A stretch of 64,000 nt of DNA from Prosopocoilus inquinatus (GCA_036172665.1 CM069876.1:7750001-7814000), one strand, 5' to 3'. Positions 1 through 11,592 are shown, numbered from the stretch's first letter. The notes: generated by a model from the letters alone, not told the origin. Numbers and translations are program-made.

Positions 1-862
1 TAACACACAAAATATCAATAAATCAACTGATCTCAATAGTAAATGTAGTAATTTATACAAAGATGAAAAATCTGATTTTGGCTGTGATAATTCGAGCAAT
101 ATTAACGAGGCATCTAATTTCATTTCCAATCAGAATAGTCTTCCATCATTAAATAAAAATAACATAGTGTCTCCTAAAACTAGTAATATATGCACTGCGT
201 TTTCTATAGACAACATTTTATATAGTGATAAGAAAACAGTATCGAGTGATAATAATCATCACATGTCATCTAGCAGACAATCAACAGAACAACCTCTGAT
301 TAATAACAACGTCCTTGTAAATCATGACATTGCCGTTTTAAGATATTATCAGTTATCAAATGTTTTGTTACAGAATCAGATGTTAAGTTATCGTGATTTG
401 ATGTATTATCCTTTCCAAACAAGTTTCCTGTATTCTGGTTTGCATAACATCATTCACCCTAGTCCATTCTATGATTATTTTCCGATTGACATATCACGAC
501 AAAATTTAATTCAAAAACCTGTCGCTCCTGCCTGTCAGTTCTGCAATGAACATTACAAGTCCATCTTATGTTTGTTCTATGCGAAATTCGACGCAAATTT
601 CACAAAACCGAAAATTCATATAAGCAAGTTAGATATTAAAAGGTCAGTAATTTGTGTCTGCTGTGACTATTCTACTGACGATGAAAATTATGATGACGAG
701 AGCAAAGACGATCATGATTTGCCTGATAAAATTCAAAAGGTAGACGAAACGTATAATACAAATAATTTCAAACCGGTTATTGAAAAGGATCAGTTAAAAA
801 AGATACAGGCAGGTTGGTTTGGCAAAGGTTACAAGAAATACAGAAGACCTAAGAAAAGGTAA
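1..862 (+). CDS. Terminal exon of an unrecognised protein (5' end outside window)
   Basis: The reading frame is open from base 2 to the TAA at 860-862, about 286 codons with no in-frame ATG needed inside the window, so this is most likely the last exon of a gene that starts to the left. The first half is rich in Asn, Ser and Lys and looks disordered. A Cys-containing block follows (CQFCNEHYKS, then CVCCDYS about 45 residues on), then an acidic Asp/Glu run, and a very basic end (GWFGKGYKKYRRPKKR) that could be a nuclear-localisation or RNA-binding tail. The spaced Cys pairs hint at a degenerate zinc-binding site, but I cannot match a family. The AT-rich downstream sequence and the AATAAA at 1065 fit a real 3' end. 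Confidence 0.6.
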   Translation, partial: NTQNINKSTDLNSKCSNLYKDEKSDFGCDNSSNINEASNFISNQNSLPSLNKNNIVSPKTSNICTAFSIDNILYSDKKTVSSDNNHHMSSSRQSTEQPLINNNVLVNHDIAVLRYYQLSNVLLQNQMLSYRDLMYYPFQTSFLYSGLHNIIHPSPFYDYFPIDISRQNLIQKPVAPACQFCNEHYKSILCLFYAKFDANFTKPKIHISKLDIKRSVICVCCDYSTDDENYDDESKDDHDLPDKIQKVDETYNTNNFKPVIEKDQLKKIQAGWFGKGYKKYRRPKKR

Positions 863-1064
863 CGCTTCTGGATTACATGTACAATAATACTATCAGTATT
901 AAAATGTATTTCTTTTAAGTAGTATTAAATTTCTTTCCTGTAAATCAGAAATGTCTTCAGTTTAGGTATAAAATGGCATTTTGTTTTCTTTTCTTGTTCA
1001 ATAGTAATAAGTAAGTAAGAGGTTTCATTATTTATTCGTGTATTGAATGTGATGTGCTTTTTTT

Positions 1065-1070
1065 AATAAA
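1065..1070 (+). terminator. Polyadenylation signal AATAAA for the left-edge gene
   Basis: AATAAA lies about 200 bases after the stop codon at 862, after a T run and followed by GT-rich sequence (tgtgtgttt at 1083-1092), the usual arrangement for an animal cleavage site. Confidence 0.5.
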
Positions 1071-2235
1071 CATCAAATAGAATTGTGTGTTTACATTATT
1101 AATATATTTAATCAGCCTTGCAACCTTGTTGATTTCAGCAAAAAATCTGTGAACTTTTGGATTTATAATAGGTCCAAGAAACTTTCCTAAAATAATAAAA
1201 TGTGAGCTATTTGATTGTAATTTTTTTACAACATGTTTATAAATATAATAATTATACTGGGTGTCTCATAACTAGGCTTAGGATAATTATGCGTTTGCAT
1301 AATTGCATATGCAAATGCATATTTGGAACATTTTTATACATAAATGCATATTTTAACTTTTTAGGGGATTAATGCATAATTTCCTGCATTTTTTTGTTTT
1401 AATTGCAAATTTTGCGATTATTTCTTATTGCCAAGTGCAAACTGACATTTTATAGCAGACCATCTGAACAACCAGTGTTTCAAAATCAGAATACTTGGAA
1501 ATAATAAGAGGATTAACAGTGTATGAAAACCGCCATTGTTTACTGCGACCGCACATTATCCCACGAATTTCCAAGTATTTTGTCCGCGTTAATAGTACTC
1601 GTACAGACCATGGTATGGGGTAGCTCTCTTTCTAATTTTACCAGGAAATTCTGCAGAAAATATCATCAACCTTCAGTAGTTGTATGCTGATTGCAATAGG
1701 ATTATCATCTCTCAAGATGCCAAAAGAAAAAAAGTGTGTAAGTGCAATTTTAAACCAGTTTGTGAAGGACTACGATGATTTTATAACGGATGGGCATCTG
1801 TTATTTTGTAAATACTGCGAAGTTCATGTTACGGCAACCAAAAAGTTTCAAGTCACGCAGCATCTTCAAATCGGAAAGCATGCCAGTAATAAAAATCGCA
1901 AAAGGGGAAATAACGAACGGCAAGTGTTAATTTCTAATTTACCGACGCCTGGACCTAAACGTTCAGAATTCAATGCAGAACTTTGTAAGGCTTTTATTTG
2001 CGCAGACATCCCATTAGCTAAGTTAAAAAATGAAGTTTTTTGCCATTTTTTGGAAAAGCATACAAAGCAAAATATTCCAGATGAATCGACATTAAGAAAA
2101 AATTATGTTTCTGAATTGTATACATTAACATTGGATAAATTAAGAGCAAAAGTAAAGGATCATTCTGTTTGGGTGTCGTTGGATGAAACAACCGATGAAG
2201 AACAAAGATGCATAGGAAATTTTGTGTTTGGTATA

Positions 2236-3935
2236 CACGGTGGCCAGAAAAATGCGGACAAACGCCACGCAGGCCAAATCTTTGTTTAATTCTGAGTTGA
2301 CAATCTTAATTGAAAAAAGTAGTACAGTGCTTTCTTAAGTCACACGAGCAGTTTAAAAGAATTGTAAATTTGGCAACACCTAATCAGACAAGTACTGTGG
2401 TAGTAATCATTTTATTATTTAGTATAAATCAGGTAAATACGCAAATTAGCAAGAATTTTATGTTAACATGGATACCAATTGTATTCAAATTTAAAGATAA
2501 TATGAAAAAATTATAAGAACTGTTCAAATTGGTAGCCATCAGTTTCCAGACATAATTCCAATCTTCGAGGAAGCGAATTCAAAACGCGCTCCAACATATC
2601 CGGGGTGATTAATCGAACTGCCGCCGTAATTTTATTAATTACATCCTCTTCGTTCACTGGAGGCGTTGCATAGACCTTTTCCTTTAAAAACCCCCAAACG
2701 AAAAAGTCCAGAGGATTAATATCGGGAGATCTTGCCGGCCATGCTATTGGACCGTTACGCCCTATCCACCGATTCGGAAAGTGTTCGTTTAACCAATCCC
2801 TAGAAATTCTGGCATTGTGAGCAGGGGCTCCGTCATGCATGTACAACATGTTGGGTCTCAAATTCAGTGGAATATTATCCAGTACTTCTTCTAAAACGTT
2901 AACGTACTCAATTCCATTTAGACGATTTGGAAGAAATATTGGTCCAACAACTCGGAGATTTAAAATCCCCAGCCAAACATTTATCGAAAATCTTCTCTGA
3001 TGTCCAATTTCCCTTACTGCCTTGGGATTTTCGTCCGCCCAAAAATGAAAATTATGGCTATTAAAGACGCCATCTCTCGTAAACAAGCATTCGTCGCTCC
3101 AGAGAATATGCAATAAAAAGTTCGGCTTTTCTTGAATCCTTTGTAAAATATTGTTACAAAACATTCTTCTGTGCACATTATCGTTCACATACAAAGGCTG
3201 CACTTTCCTTGCATGAAACGGATGCAACAAATTTTGAGATAGTACTGAGTGCACTGTTGTTTTGCTAGGAATATTTAGTTCCCGAGCTATTTGTCTTGTG
3301 CTGGACGTCGGATCTTCGTAAACAGCATCCAATATTTGCTCTTCTAATTGAACTGTTCGACGCCCTCTAGGTCTACCGCTGTTACGATAATTCGGTATAA
3401 AGGAGCCGTTGAGGATACCGTATTTGATATTCTTCTTTTGCCAAGTTTGCATTTCCATTGCAAAATCCGAATACCATATACATGTCGGCGTATTCTCCAA
3501 AGGTAAACATTGTTCGGTACTAAGAACAGCACAAAATGTTTATCTTATTTCAAGAGCCAAATGTCACATGAGAAACGTCAAAAATTGACAACTACTTACT
3601 ACTTTTAAACAAGCAGCCTTACAGTACCACGTTGCCATATGTACTTTAATTTCAAAAAAGCCAATGAAGAAATGTTAAAAATGTAAACCATTGGTATTAA
3701 TCGATTAGTTACATCAATGCATTTGAGATAATTCCATTTCTAAATTTCACCACAATGATTTTACCTAGATAAATTTGACGAATTTTGCTAAATTTTAGCC
3801 GTACATCTTAAGGTTTGATGGTCTCGTGCGCCTTAAGGAAGGACCGCATAACTTTTTTGGATTAAGATTATCGCCTCAGAATTGAACAAAGAATCGTTCT
3901 ACCTGGCGTTTGTCCGCATTTTTCTGGCCACCGTG
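2236..3935 (-). mobile_element. Mariner/Tc1-type transposon inserted in the hAT transposase
   Basis: The 1,700-bp element starts CACGGTGGCCAGAAAAATGC and ends in its inverse. The repeat extends about 32 bp before mismatches, and a TA duplication flanks each end (2234-2235 and 3936-3937). It splits the hAT frame after a GGT codon. It carries a transposase on the minus strand. Confidence 0.92.
2511..3510 (-). pseudogene. Tc1/mariner transposase with N-terminal DUF4817-type helix-turn-helix, frameshifted
   Basis: The main frame (from 3500 to the stop at 2511) carries the DDE/D core: WSDECLF, MHDGAPAH and ARSPDINPLDFFVWG give the three acidic positions, and WSDE, HDGAPAH and SPDINPLD are typical of Tc1/mariner. 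It also has a homeodomain-like segment (GRPRGRRTVQLEEQI and IARELNIPSKTTVHS). The expected N terminus, starting at 3510 (EYADMYMVFGFCNGNANLA), is in another frame. It reaches a stop near 3390, where a short deletion joins the two, so the gene is probably dead. The core is otherwise intact, suggesting a fairly recent insertion. Confidence 0.88.
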
Positions 3936-3985
3936 TATTAGGGGTTCCTGAAGAAAAAAATAAATCATATCTGCTGACTTTAAAA

Positions 3986-4105
3986 GTGTTGGACAAAGTA
4001 AATCATTCAACAGTCGCTGCTTTTTTCAACGACTCTTTAAGTGTTAATGTGTTGGACAAAGTAAATCATTCAACAGTCGCTGCTTTTTTCAACGACTCTT
4101 TAAGT
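3986..4105 (+). repeat. 63-bp in-frame tandem duplication inside the hAT transposase
   Basis: The stretch coding VLDKVNHSTVAAFFNDSLS occurs twice in immediate succession (3986-4042 and 4049-4105), separated by a GTTAAT linker. The copies are identical at the base level, so the duplication is young. Confidence 0.9.
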
Positions 4106-5729
4106 TTATTGTGGCCGTCTGGAATTTTATATGAAAAAGTGCTAGCGGTTTGTAGTGAGGCTGCACCATATATGTGCAAAACAATGCGGGGACTGCAGGT
4201 TTTATACCCAAACATGATACATGTGACCTGTTTAGCACATGGCTTACATCGAGTAGCTGATTTAGTTCGTAATCTTTATTCAAATGTTAAAGTGCTAATA
4301 TCATCTGTGAAAAAGATTTTCCTTAAGGCACCAAGTCGTATTCAGAAGTTTCGGGAAATTTCGGGTGACATTCCACTTCCACCTGCGCCAATCATTACAA
4401 GATGGGGAAGTTGGATCGACGCTGCTGTGTATTACGCTGAAAATTTTGAAATTGTGATGAAAATTGTTGATGAATTCGACTCTGAGGAAGCACAGAGTAT
4501 TCTGAGAAAAAAAGGTATTCGAGAAGATTTAATTTTTATTCGAGCTAATCTGGCATGCATTTCGACTGCAATCTCCAAGCTAGAAGCTAAGGGTCTATCT
4601 TTATAAGAAAGCATTCAAATAGTAGAACATGTAGTTAACGGTTTAGCAAAACTCAAGAAAAATGTTTTTTTCAATAAATTAAACGAAGTGCTGTCAAAGA
4701 ATACGGGCTATCAGCAACTGAAGAATATAAGTGAACTGTTGCAAAATGAATCGACCCTTAATGAAAAAAACGAACATTTAAGTGTCAATGACGTTGTAAA
4801 ATACGAATTTGTACCAATAGTGTCCTGCGATGTCGAGAGAGTGTTTTCTCAGTACAAAAATACTCTCGCCGACAATAGGCGCAAATTTACTTTTGAGAAT
4901 TTGTTACACCATGTTGTAGTTAAATGTAATTATAATTTGTTTCTATAATAACGACTAAATAAATAATTTAGAATTAAAAAAAAGTTTTTGTTTTTTTGTA
5001 GCAAAATAATGAAGAATGTGATAACATAAAAAATATTATTTATTCTATAAAAGTTAATTTTTAATGCATATTTAAGTGCATATTTTTGATGATTTTAGTG
5101 CATATGTGCATGCATATTTTGAAGTTTTTTAATGCATAATTATCCTAAGCTTACTCATAACCTACGGAGGAAATGAAAAGGGTAGCTAGGGGAGATCAAA
5201 TTAAAGATTTTTTTCTTAATAATTTTTTGTGAAAATAGCAATAACTAAAAAGTTATAAAAGTTTAAAGTGAAATTAATTAACAAGCAAAAGTTACGTTTT
5301 AAATTTAAATTTGAGGCATTTATGAGTTAATTGAACACCGCTTTACAATAAACAACCATTTTAAAAAATGTGGTCACGTTAAAGTAACCGCTATTTCATT
5401 TTTTCTTTTAATGCCAAAAACGGGTTTTCATCTCGTTGTGCACTGCCTACTAATTAAAAACAAAACTAGGAGACAGCTTAACATAGACATTTTATGAATG
5501 GTGGTTTTGATAAATTTAGAGTTTATTTAATAATAAAGTTGCATTTTGTGAAATAATTTTGATTAATTAAGAAGCTACAGGTGTAAATTAAAGATGAAAT
5601 TAAGAAACTTAACCTGCGGCAACTTTCTTATTATTCGGTTTTGGTCAATAGCAAATTAAGAAAAAAAGCTTTATTTTGATGTCCTACAGCTGCCCTTTCA
5701 ATCTCCTCCGTAGGTTGTGAGACATCCAG

Positions 5730-6223
5730 TATAATCGATCTTCATTTTTTACTGCTTTTTTGTTTGTAAACAAGGATGGCCACGAAACTCAAACATTTAT
5801 CTTATTATTTTCTGATAAATAGATAAATATATAAATTGTTAAAAGAAATCCTAAAAACTGAATGTTAATTTTAGGACAGAGGTAGGTATTTTAATTTTTA
5901 CGACGTCCTCATTGCTTTGCTCTTTGCTAGAAATTATATAAAAAAGATTATCTTGTCCTAATATTATCTCCTGGCGATATTAAAAACGTTTTAATAATTA
6001 AAAGTCATGTTTTCTGTAGTTGTGATTCACCGAACAAAACTGCAAGAAAAGCAGGCTGTCATTAACGCGTTTTTTTAAATTTGTTCAGAGATACATGTGC
6101 TTCTCAGTGCACGGACAATTCGATAAACGAATAGAAGTGATTGTAGGTACACTTGCGGAAACATAAAGAGGGACAAGTGTTATAACGAAATTTCCGATTA
6201 TTTTGGTAGTGTGTTTCCTTGGT
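5730..6223. other. Unassigned AT-rich sequence
   Basis: No ORF, RNA gene or repeat structure was recognised here between two transposable elements. Confidence 0.4.
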
Positions 6224-7507
6224 GACAGTCGTGACCCTTCTAATTAATTTATTATATGGGAAAGTTTTTTATTATTGATTTTTTTTAAAAACTTTTTGCG
6301 CCAATAGTTTGTGCATGTTCGGTAACCAAATATAAGCAGGACACAGCCAAAAACTAAAAAATCGTTGTAATTTGGAATTGCTGGACATATTAGACAAAAT
6401 TTTAGTAGAATTCAATAGTTATTTACAAAATGTGTGTCTTGATTGCTAAACAAAATTTACTTCGGTCTAGTATTTCGAAAAAAGAAAGATTTTCGATATT
6501 CTCAGTTTTGCTCAAGATGTGAAGAAGTAAATGGGCATTCGGTACTTACCTCTTACGAATGGTTAGCTTATTTATTTATATCCATAAGCTGTATTTAAAA
6601 CATCAAATTTGCTCGTGGGTTTTTAACTGTTGCGTGCCCAAGAAAATTGGAGACGTTTCTGGTGCAATGCCTTTTTTACGTAAAACTTTGTGCTATTACT
6701 TTTGATTTCTTGATTACACAAATCTTCTAACCCTAACTTAGCCTAAGCAGACCGAAAATTGCAAGAATTGCATCTAGTTTTTAGTTTGAACCCGTTTAAA
6801 TCCGTACTTATGAAATCGACATTGGTACAAACAGTAAATACGAATTCATGGCTACCACGAAAAATATCGATTTTATAAGTACGAATATTAAACGGGTCCA
6901 AACCGAAAAGTAGATGCAATTTTTGGAATTTTCGGTCAGTTTAGACTAAATTGGGATTATGGGAAACGTATTATGAAGAAATCAAAAACATTAACAATGA
7001 ACCGTATGTAAAAAAAGACTTGCACCAGAAAAGTGAAAAATTGTTTCAAATTTTTTTGTGAATGCAACAATTCGGAACCCAAAAGGAAAATTTATTCTTT
7101 TAAATATTTTTTATGAATATGAATGAATAAGCTAACCACTCGTAAGAGTTAAATGCCAAATGACCATTGACTCTTCACATCTTGAGCAAAACTGAGAATA
7201 TCGAAAATCTTCCTTTTTTCGAAATACAAGACCGAAGGAAATTTTGTCTGGCAAACAAGACACACATTTAGTAAATAACTATTGAATCCTACTAAAATTT
7301 TGTCTAATATGTCTAGCAATTCCAAATTACAACCATTTTTAAATTTTCGTGTCTTAAATAAGTGCTATTTTTAGCAACGCTAAAAGTTGCTCACCACCAC
7401 TTATATTTGGTTATCCAACATGCACAAACTATTGGCGCAAAAAGTTTTTCAAAAAAATCAATAATAAATAATTTTTCCATACAGTGCGAACTTTTTGGCG
7501 GTCACTG
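6224..7507. mobile_element. Long foldback element (arms about 570 bp)
   Basis: The region is one imperfect palindrome. The block at 6298-6570 (gcgccaatagtttgtgcatg onward) returns inverted at 7130-7442. Inner arms keep pairing to a loop near 6820-6868, where the left arm has cccgtttaaatccgtactta and the right arm its near inverse. The right outer end has a Tc1-like terminus ending in cactg before TA; the left outer end is degraded. There is no transposase, so it is a non-autonomous foldback or a head-to-head dimer of a deleted element. Confidence 0.8.
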
Positions 7508-7582
7508 TATATGTATATGTATATATATATATATATTTGGATTCAGAATTATTCAGAGAATCCAAATTTGTCAAAATATATA

Positions 7583-7755
7583 GGATGTTCCATTTAAAAA
7601 ATGAAAATTTTTTCGCTCATCTGTATATAGAAAAGGCTTCCGCTGAACTGTTAGCATGAATGAAATGTATGTACATAAGGCCATATTTTTAGTTTCTTGT
7701 ATTCGTTAATAATTAAAATAATAAAGGCGGGTTCTCATTTATAAATCTAACCCTG
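7583..7755. mobile_element. Small mariner-type MITE
   Basis: TA-flanked, left end GGATGTTCCATTTAAAAAAT and right end CTAACCCTG. This is the general 'CAGGGTGTTCC' style of terminus seen elsewhere in the window. No coding capacity. Confidence 0.5.
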
Positions 7756-8487
7756 TATGTAGACTACTGTCGAAAAGTTTTAAGACGAAAAGCAGTAAAT
7801 CTGTTGGAATTTGAGCCTTATTGAAATAGCCCGTCTGAATTTAGAACCTTCTGCATTCGAGCCTCCCCGTTTCTCTCTCCCTCTCTTGACCAGGGGATGA
7901 GCAGGGTCATAAAATTCATTCACGAGAGCAGGTAATCTGTTAAGCATTGAATAAGGAAATTGCAGGTAATGAGAACTGCGTAATTTGTAATGTATTATGA
8001 CAGTAATTATTAATAAAATTAATTCAGGTACATAGTTATATTTTGTGAAGTCGTGTTTAGTTAGTTAATTGTTTTTAGTTTAATGTTAATAAAAATAATA
8101 CCTACACGGGTTTTGTTATATTCTGTTTTTTTTATGATTTTTAGATCTTCATATTTAAATTGTTAACAAAATTGAAAGATATTAAATCAAAATGTTTTAA
8201 ACTGCCATAAGTTCGGAATGTATTTAAATTTAAATTTAAGTTTGAACATGTTATTATTGTTGAATAATAAATAAACGAAGTGATCAGAAAAGGAAAATAC
8301 TTTTTATGTTTTTTGTGTTGCAATTAAAAATTTCCAACGCTAATTTAGATCAAACTATTATACAGAGTCAAACAAACAAAACGAGTTAAATAAACCAAAA
8401 TTATTTTATTATCCTATTTTTTCTGTATAAATCGAATGAGTAATAATAAAGTATATTTAATGACACATTAATTTTTAATTGGACTTA

Positions 8488-8605
8488 TGGCCGTTTTCAT
8501 AATCAGACTTTAAGGAAGCGTTAAGTCAATTTAAGAATGGGAAAACAAATGTATTTTTTTTAGGTTAAAATAACTTTAAAATTAAAATCCTATTATGAAA
8601 TCGAA
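8488..8605 (+). mobile_element. MITE, family shared with 23237-23360
   Basis: Starts ggccgttttcataatcagac and ends cctattatgaaatcg, roughly inverse. The same sequence, in opposite orientation and with similar spacing, occurs at 23237-23360, showing a dispersed family. Confidence 0.75.
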
Positions 8606-8889
8606 CCTTACTGTTATATTAATTAATTTATGAAAACGTGTGATAAAGAATATTCTTAAAAGTGATGCAAATTTCTGTTCATGAAACCGGGAATTTAAAT
8701 ACAAATTGAGGAATTTAAGCATCTAATAAGAAAATGAAAATTAATACTAAGTAGTCCCTAATATTTAATCCTGTTTAATTATCTTGCGCAGGAAGGATTT
8801 TATACCTCTACATCCTATTACACTTGTAAGTTGGTATTCTGGAAAATTTCCGGTAATACCGTGTATTATCCCAATTTAGTGTGTAGGTA

Positions 8890-9086
8890 CACAGAGAAAA
8901 ATCAATAGTAAAAGTAACAAATTGTAGTTAAAATGAAGACGGAAACAAATTGTAGCAAATATTCGCACAATTGTCGGACTATTTACTACAATTGTGCTAA
9001 TATTGACTACAATTGTGTTAATATTTGCTACAATTTGTCTTTATTCTGATATTTGTGTTACTTTTTATTATTGATTTTTCTCTGTG
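8890..9086. mobile_element. MITE with TA duplication
   Basis: The 197-bp element has termini CACAGAGAAAAATCAATAGT and the inverse AATAATCAATAAAAAGTAACA-type arm, flanked by TA. The interior repeats caattgt/acaattg motifs several times and can form a second hairpin. Confidence 0.8.
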
Positions 9087-9440
9087 TATAAGAAGCTGCG
9101 AATTAATTATCTTTTAATATTGAACAATTTCTTGTGTCGGTAAGTTTCGTTTAATTTCGTTGTGAAATGGAACGCAGAACACATACTACCGAAAGAGATA
9201 ATCATTCTATTGTATGTATATTGTCATAGGACCAACGATACCTGTTATTATTACTGGAAACCGTAACCAATATTTATATTTTAGGCTTGCCGCTGGCCGT
9301 ACCATAAAAGCAGGTCAGCCGGCTAAATGTTGTTAAATTATTATCATAATTGCAAAGCACGGACATTCGTACGGCCAGGGGTACTTCATTTCGTCTTAAA
9401 ACTTTGCGACAGCACTGTACAACTATTTGTATTAAAAGGT

Positions 9441-9581
9441 ATGTTCGTTTTAGATGACCAAACCTGACGTAACTTGACCAAACTAAATACTATGAACTTT
9501 ATGTACCAGATAGGTACATAAAGTTCATTGCATTCAGTTTGGTCAAGTTACGTCAGGTTTGGTCATCTAAAACGAATATAC
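9441..9581. repeat. Near-perfect 141-bp hairpin
   Basis: The left arm (cgttttagatgaccaaacct, then gacgtaacttgacc) is repeated exactly inverted in the right arm. Inner arms gaactttatgtacc and ggtacataaagttc close on a 5-base loop (agata). No terminal duplication is obvious. It is probably a young MITE or the fold of a short inverted duplication. Confidence 0.85.
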
Positions 9582-11295
9582 GTAAAATGTGTAATCGGAG
9601 TATTCGGTGACAGCAACAAATTAACAAGTAGAGGTTGTTTCCTATTTGTTCCCCTTTATGCGTTCGTCCAACTTTTTGGGAAAGGAAACGAACTGTTTAC
9701 CATGTGTTTACTTTACCCTATCTTTTCACCCAACTTTACGAACGCACTCTAAAAGTGTTCGGCGAGGTTGGCAATGCTGGCAGCTTTGAACATTACCTAA
9801 CCAATGCAAATGGTGGTTCTTGAACGTGGATTCCCATTTTAGGAGAGCGAAATAGTGAAAGAAAAATTTTAGTATTATGGTGAAGTAGTAAAATTACAAA
9901 AGATTCTTCTTCAGCGCGTTATATTGTGAACAGGTAAAATATCCCTTGTGTCTTCTTTCTAAATTCGTAAATTTTAATTTACGTCCAAATGTCCAATGGC
10001 GTAGCCGAGCAACTAAAACGATTTGTTTTTACTTCCAAATACAACTCGAAAGGTGAACCACAAGACGAGAAGCTCGAAGTTATTATCCCTGAGGTATGGT
10101 GTACATTTTAGGTTAGAGTTATTTAAAACTTGATTGGTGTGTGTAAAGGGGGTGTGTGATAAAGGTTGCGTTAAGTGAACGGTTATTTTGAGCAAAATCG
10201 TTAAGTCAACGGTCAGATTGTACCACGTGATCAATCAGCTGATTAGAAAAATTGGTCGCTATTTAAAATGTGACCAACATGGTCTGAAACATTAAGTGGT
10301 TAGTCGGACCAATTTGACCAATCAGAATAGCAAATACAGATGATGTGAAATAAGGATTGCAGCTAAAAGTTAGATATATTACTTTTTTATTATCCAAAGA
10401 TTTAAACGAAATGAACTCATGGTGTATTTTACTCATTTCAAACCTTTAGAGACCCTTTAAAAACTTGTTCCATTCCCGCCCTCTTCTGTCATAATTTATA
10501 TTCACAATGCCTGTTTAGTCATTAACTGTGGCCGTTAAGTGAGCAGTTAGTAAAATCCAACCACTTTGGTCAGACTTGCCATTGACTTAACGTAACGAAA
10601 GATAAACCAGTGAAACAGAAGACAAGCGAAAATTTGCCGAAACTTGCAACTGGCTTGGTGACCCAGTATACAATTTCGGTCCTTGAAAACTAGTACACTG
10701 AGAATTGACCAAGAATGTCAAAAATTTGAATATGTAAATTAAAAGAGACATTCAGTGGTCACAATCGATTTATGGTTGTATATTGTTTAGCGTTCAATGC
10801 ATGATAATCAATTCAATGTCGATCGTAAAATTGTGAATCATAAAAATATGGTGTTCTGGTTTGTAAAATTGTTATACACGAGTTGTTTTTATTAGTGTAT
10901 TGTTTATTTTAGAAATAATTTAACTGCACTGTTAATACTGTGATATATACCATGATGCAGAAATGTCTCCCGAATGAATACAACATGAGAAAGTAAGGTC
11001 ACCTTTTTAGATAATTTTTTTCCAAAAGTGAATAATGAGGGAATTATAAGCCCTGAAAGAGGGGTGAAAAATATGAACACCTTCTGAATCTTTTAAATTA
11101 TATCAAACTAACATTTTAAACATAGATGTAAGGCACCTAGCTGCGCATTAACAACATATTTGTCAGATCCTCCATCATTTTTAAAGGGTGGTTTTGTAAG
11201 GGCAGCTTTCAGTATTTTATCCCTAACTTTTTATTTTTTTAGATATTTTGTTAAGAATTTGTGAAGGAAATATTCTTCGGAATATTATTGGAGTA
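9582..11295. other. No recognised gene or element
   Basis: The 1.7 kb of AT-rich sequence contains only short chance ORFs (longest about 74 codons, low complexity or no family likeness). No inverted-repeat termini or splice-compatible exon were identified. Confidence 0.4.
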
Positions 11296-11410
11296 ATTAT
11301 GGACTGATTAATGGACTGCTGCTATGGTAACAACCAATCAAAAAGCTTTGTGATTGGTTGTTGCCGCAGCAACAGTCCTTTAAATTTAACATACACGATA
11401 CAGAATACAG
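11296..11410. mobile_element. MITE of the 'ggactgttgctatggtaaca' family
   Basis: A hairpin with arms ggactgctgctatggtaaca and its near inverse around an aagctt centre, ending tttaaatttaacatacacga. Related copies occur at 22940-23118 and 62878-62950. Confidence 0.75.
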
Positions 11411-11540
11411 ATTAGCCCCTATAAAACAAAACAAATTACTTTAGATACAAAATTAAAATAAATTCACGAACAGTTTTGAACAACTTAAACAGTCAAGCAA
11501 GCTAATTGAAATTAACCTCCGCCTACAATAATTTTTATAT

Positions 11541-11592
11541 CCGTAGATACGTATTTCGGCAGCTAAGCTGCCGTCTTCAGTACGCTACCAAC
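11541..11592 (-). ncRNA. Hammerhead ribozyme candidate, left arm
   Basis: Read on the minus strand: CTGAAGA, a stem II hairpin with perfect CGGCAGC/GCTGCCG arms, GAAA overlapping the end of stem II, then the palindrome TACGTA, a UAUC cleavage-type triplet, and TACG pairing with the CGTA just before CTGAAGA as stem I. All invariant core bases are present. Stem III is only closed if two molecules pair through TACGTA. Confidence 0.7.

Larger units (their letters stand above)
1717..4948 (+). pseudogene. hAT transposase, split by mariner insertion and frameshifts
   Basis: The coding pieces run in order. 1717-2230 begins MPKEKK and has a BED-like zinc finger (CKYC, then HLQIGKH) followed by a catalytic-core start (WVSLDETTDEE). 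3940-4606 holds VTCLAHGLHR and ITRWGSWI, typical of the CGBP1-like hAT group. 4688-4948 holds the hAT dimerisation end (VSCDVERVFSQYKN). The first and second pieces rejoin across the mariner with a small frame change. A stop at 4604-4606 separates the second and third. A 63-bp tandem duplication lies in the second piece. The gene cannot make a full transposase. Confidence 0.88.
1273..5153 (+). mobile_element. hAT-superfamily DNA transposon, degraded
   Basis: The element is bounded by an exact 8-bp target-site duplication CTCATAAC (1265-1272 and 5154-5161), diagnostic of hAT. Terminal inverted repeats are TAGGCTTAGGATAATTATGC on the left and TAAGCTTAGGATAATTATGC (reverse complement) on the right, differing at one base. 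Subterminal ATGCATAT-type motifs repeat at both ends. It carries a broken transposase and is itself interrupted by a mariner at 2236-3935. Confidence 0.93.
1257..5729. mobile_element. TA-flanked short inverted-repeat element (host of the hAT insertion)
   Basis: The left end reads CTGGGTGTCTCATAAC and the right end, reverse complemented, CTGGATGTCTCACAAC, each bordered by TA. With the nested hAT (1273-5161) removed, about 585 bp remain and contain no ORF, so this is a mariner-type MITE. The left arm resumes at 5162 with ctacggagga and the right arm ends in cctccgtagg. A second copy of the family starts at 63944 and runs off the window. Confidence 0.8.
7760..9418. mobile_element. Tc1-like element remnant with 30-bp terminal repeats
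   Basis: The left end (gtagactactgtcgaaaagt, then tttaagacgaa) matches the inverse of the right end (gtacagtgctgtcgcaaagt, then tttaagacgaa) with a few mismatches. The interior has no transposase frame. It contains two smaller MITEs (8488-8605 and 8890-9086) and otherwise unassigned AT-rich DNA. Confidence 0.6.

Noticed and set aside
3344..3532. 62-codon minus-strand ORF near the mariner N terminus
   Set aside because: It is an off-frame shadow. The real N-terminal helix-turn-helix lies in another frame starting at 3510.
9528..9823. Overlapping ORFs of 74 and 62 codons
   Set aside because: They start inside a hairpin, have no family likeness and no splice or poly(A) context.
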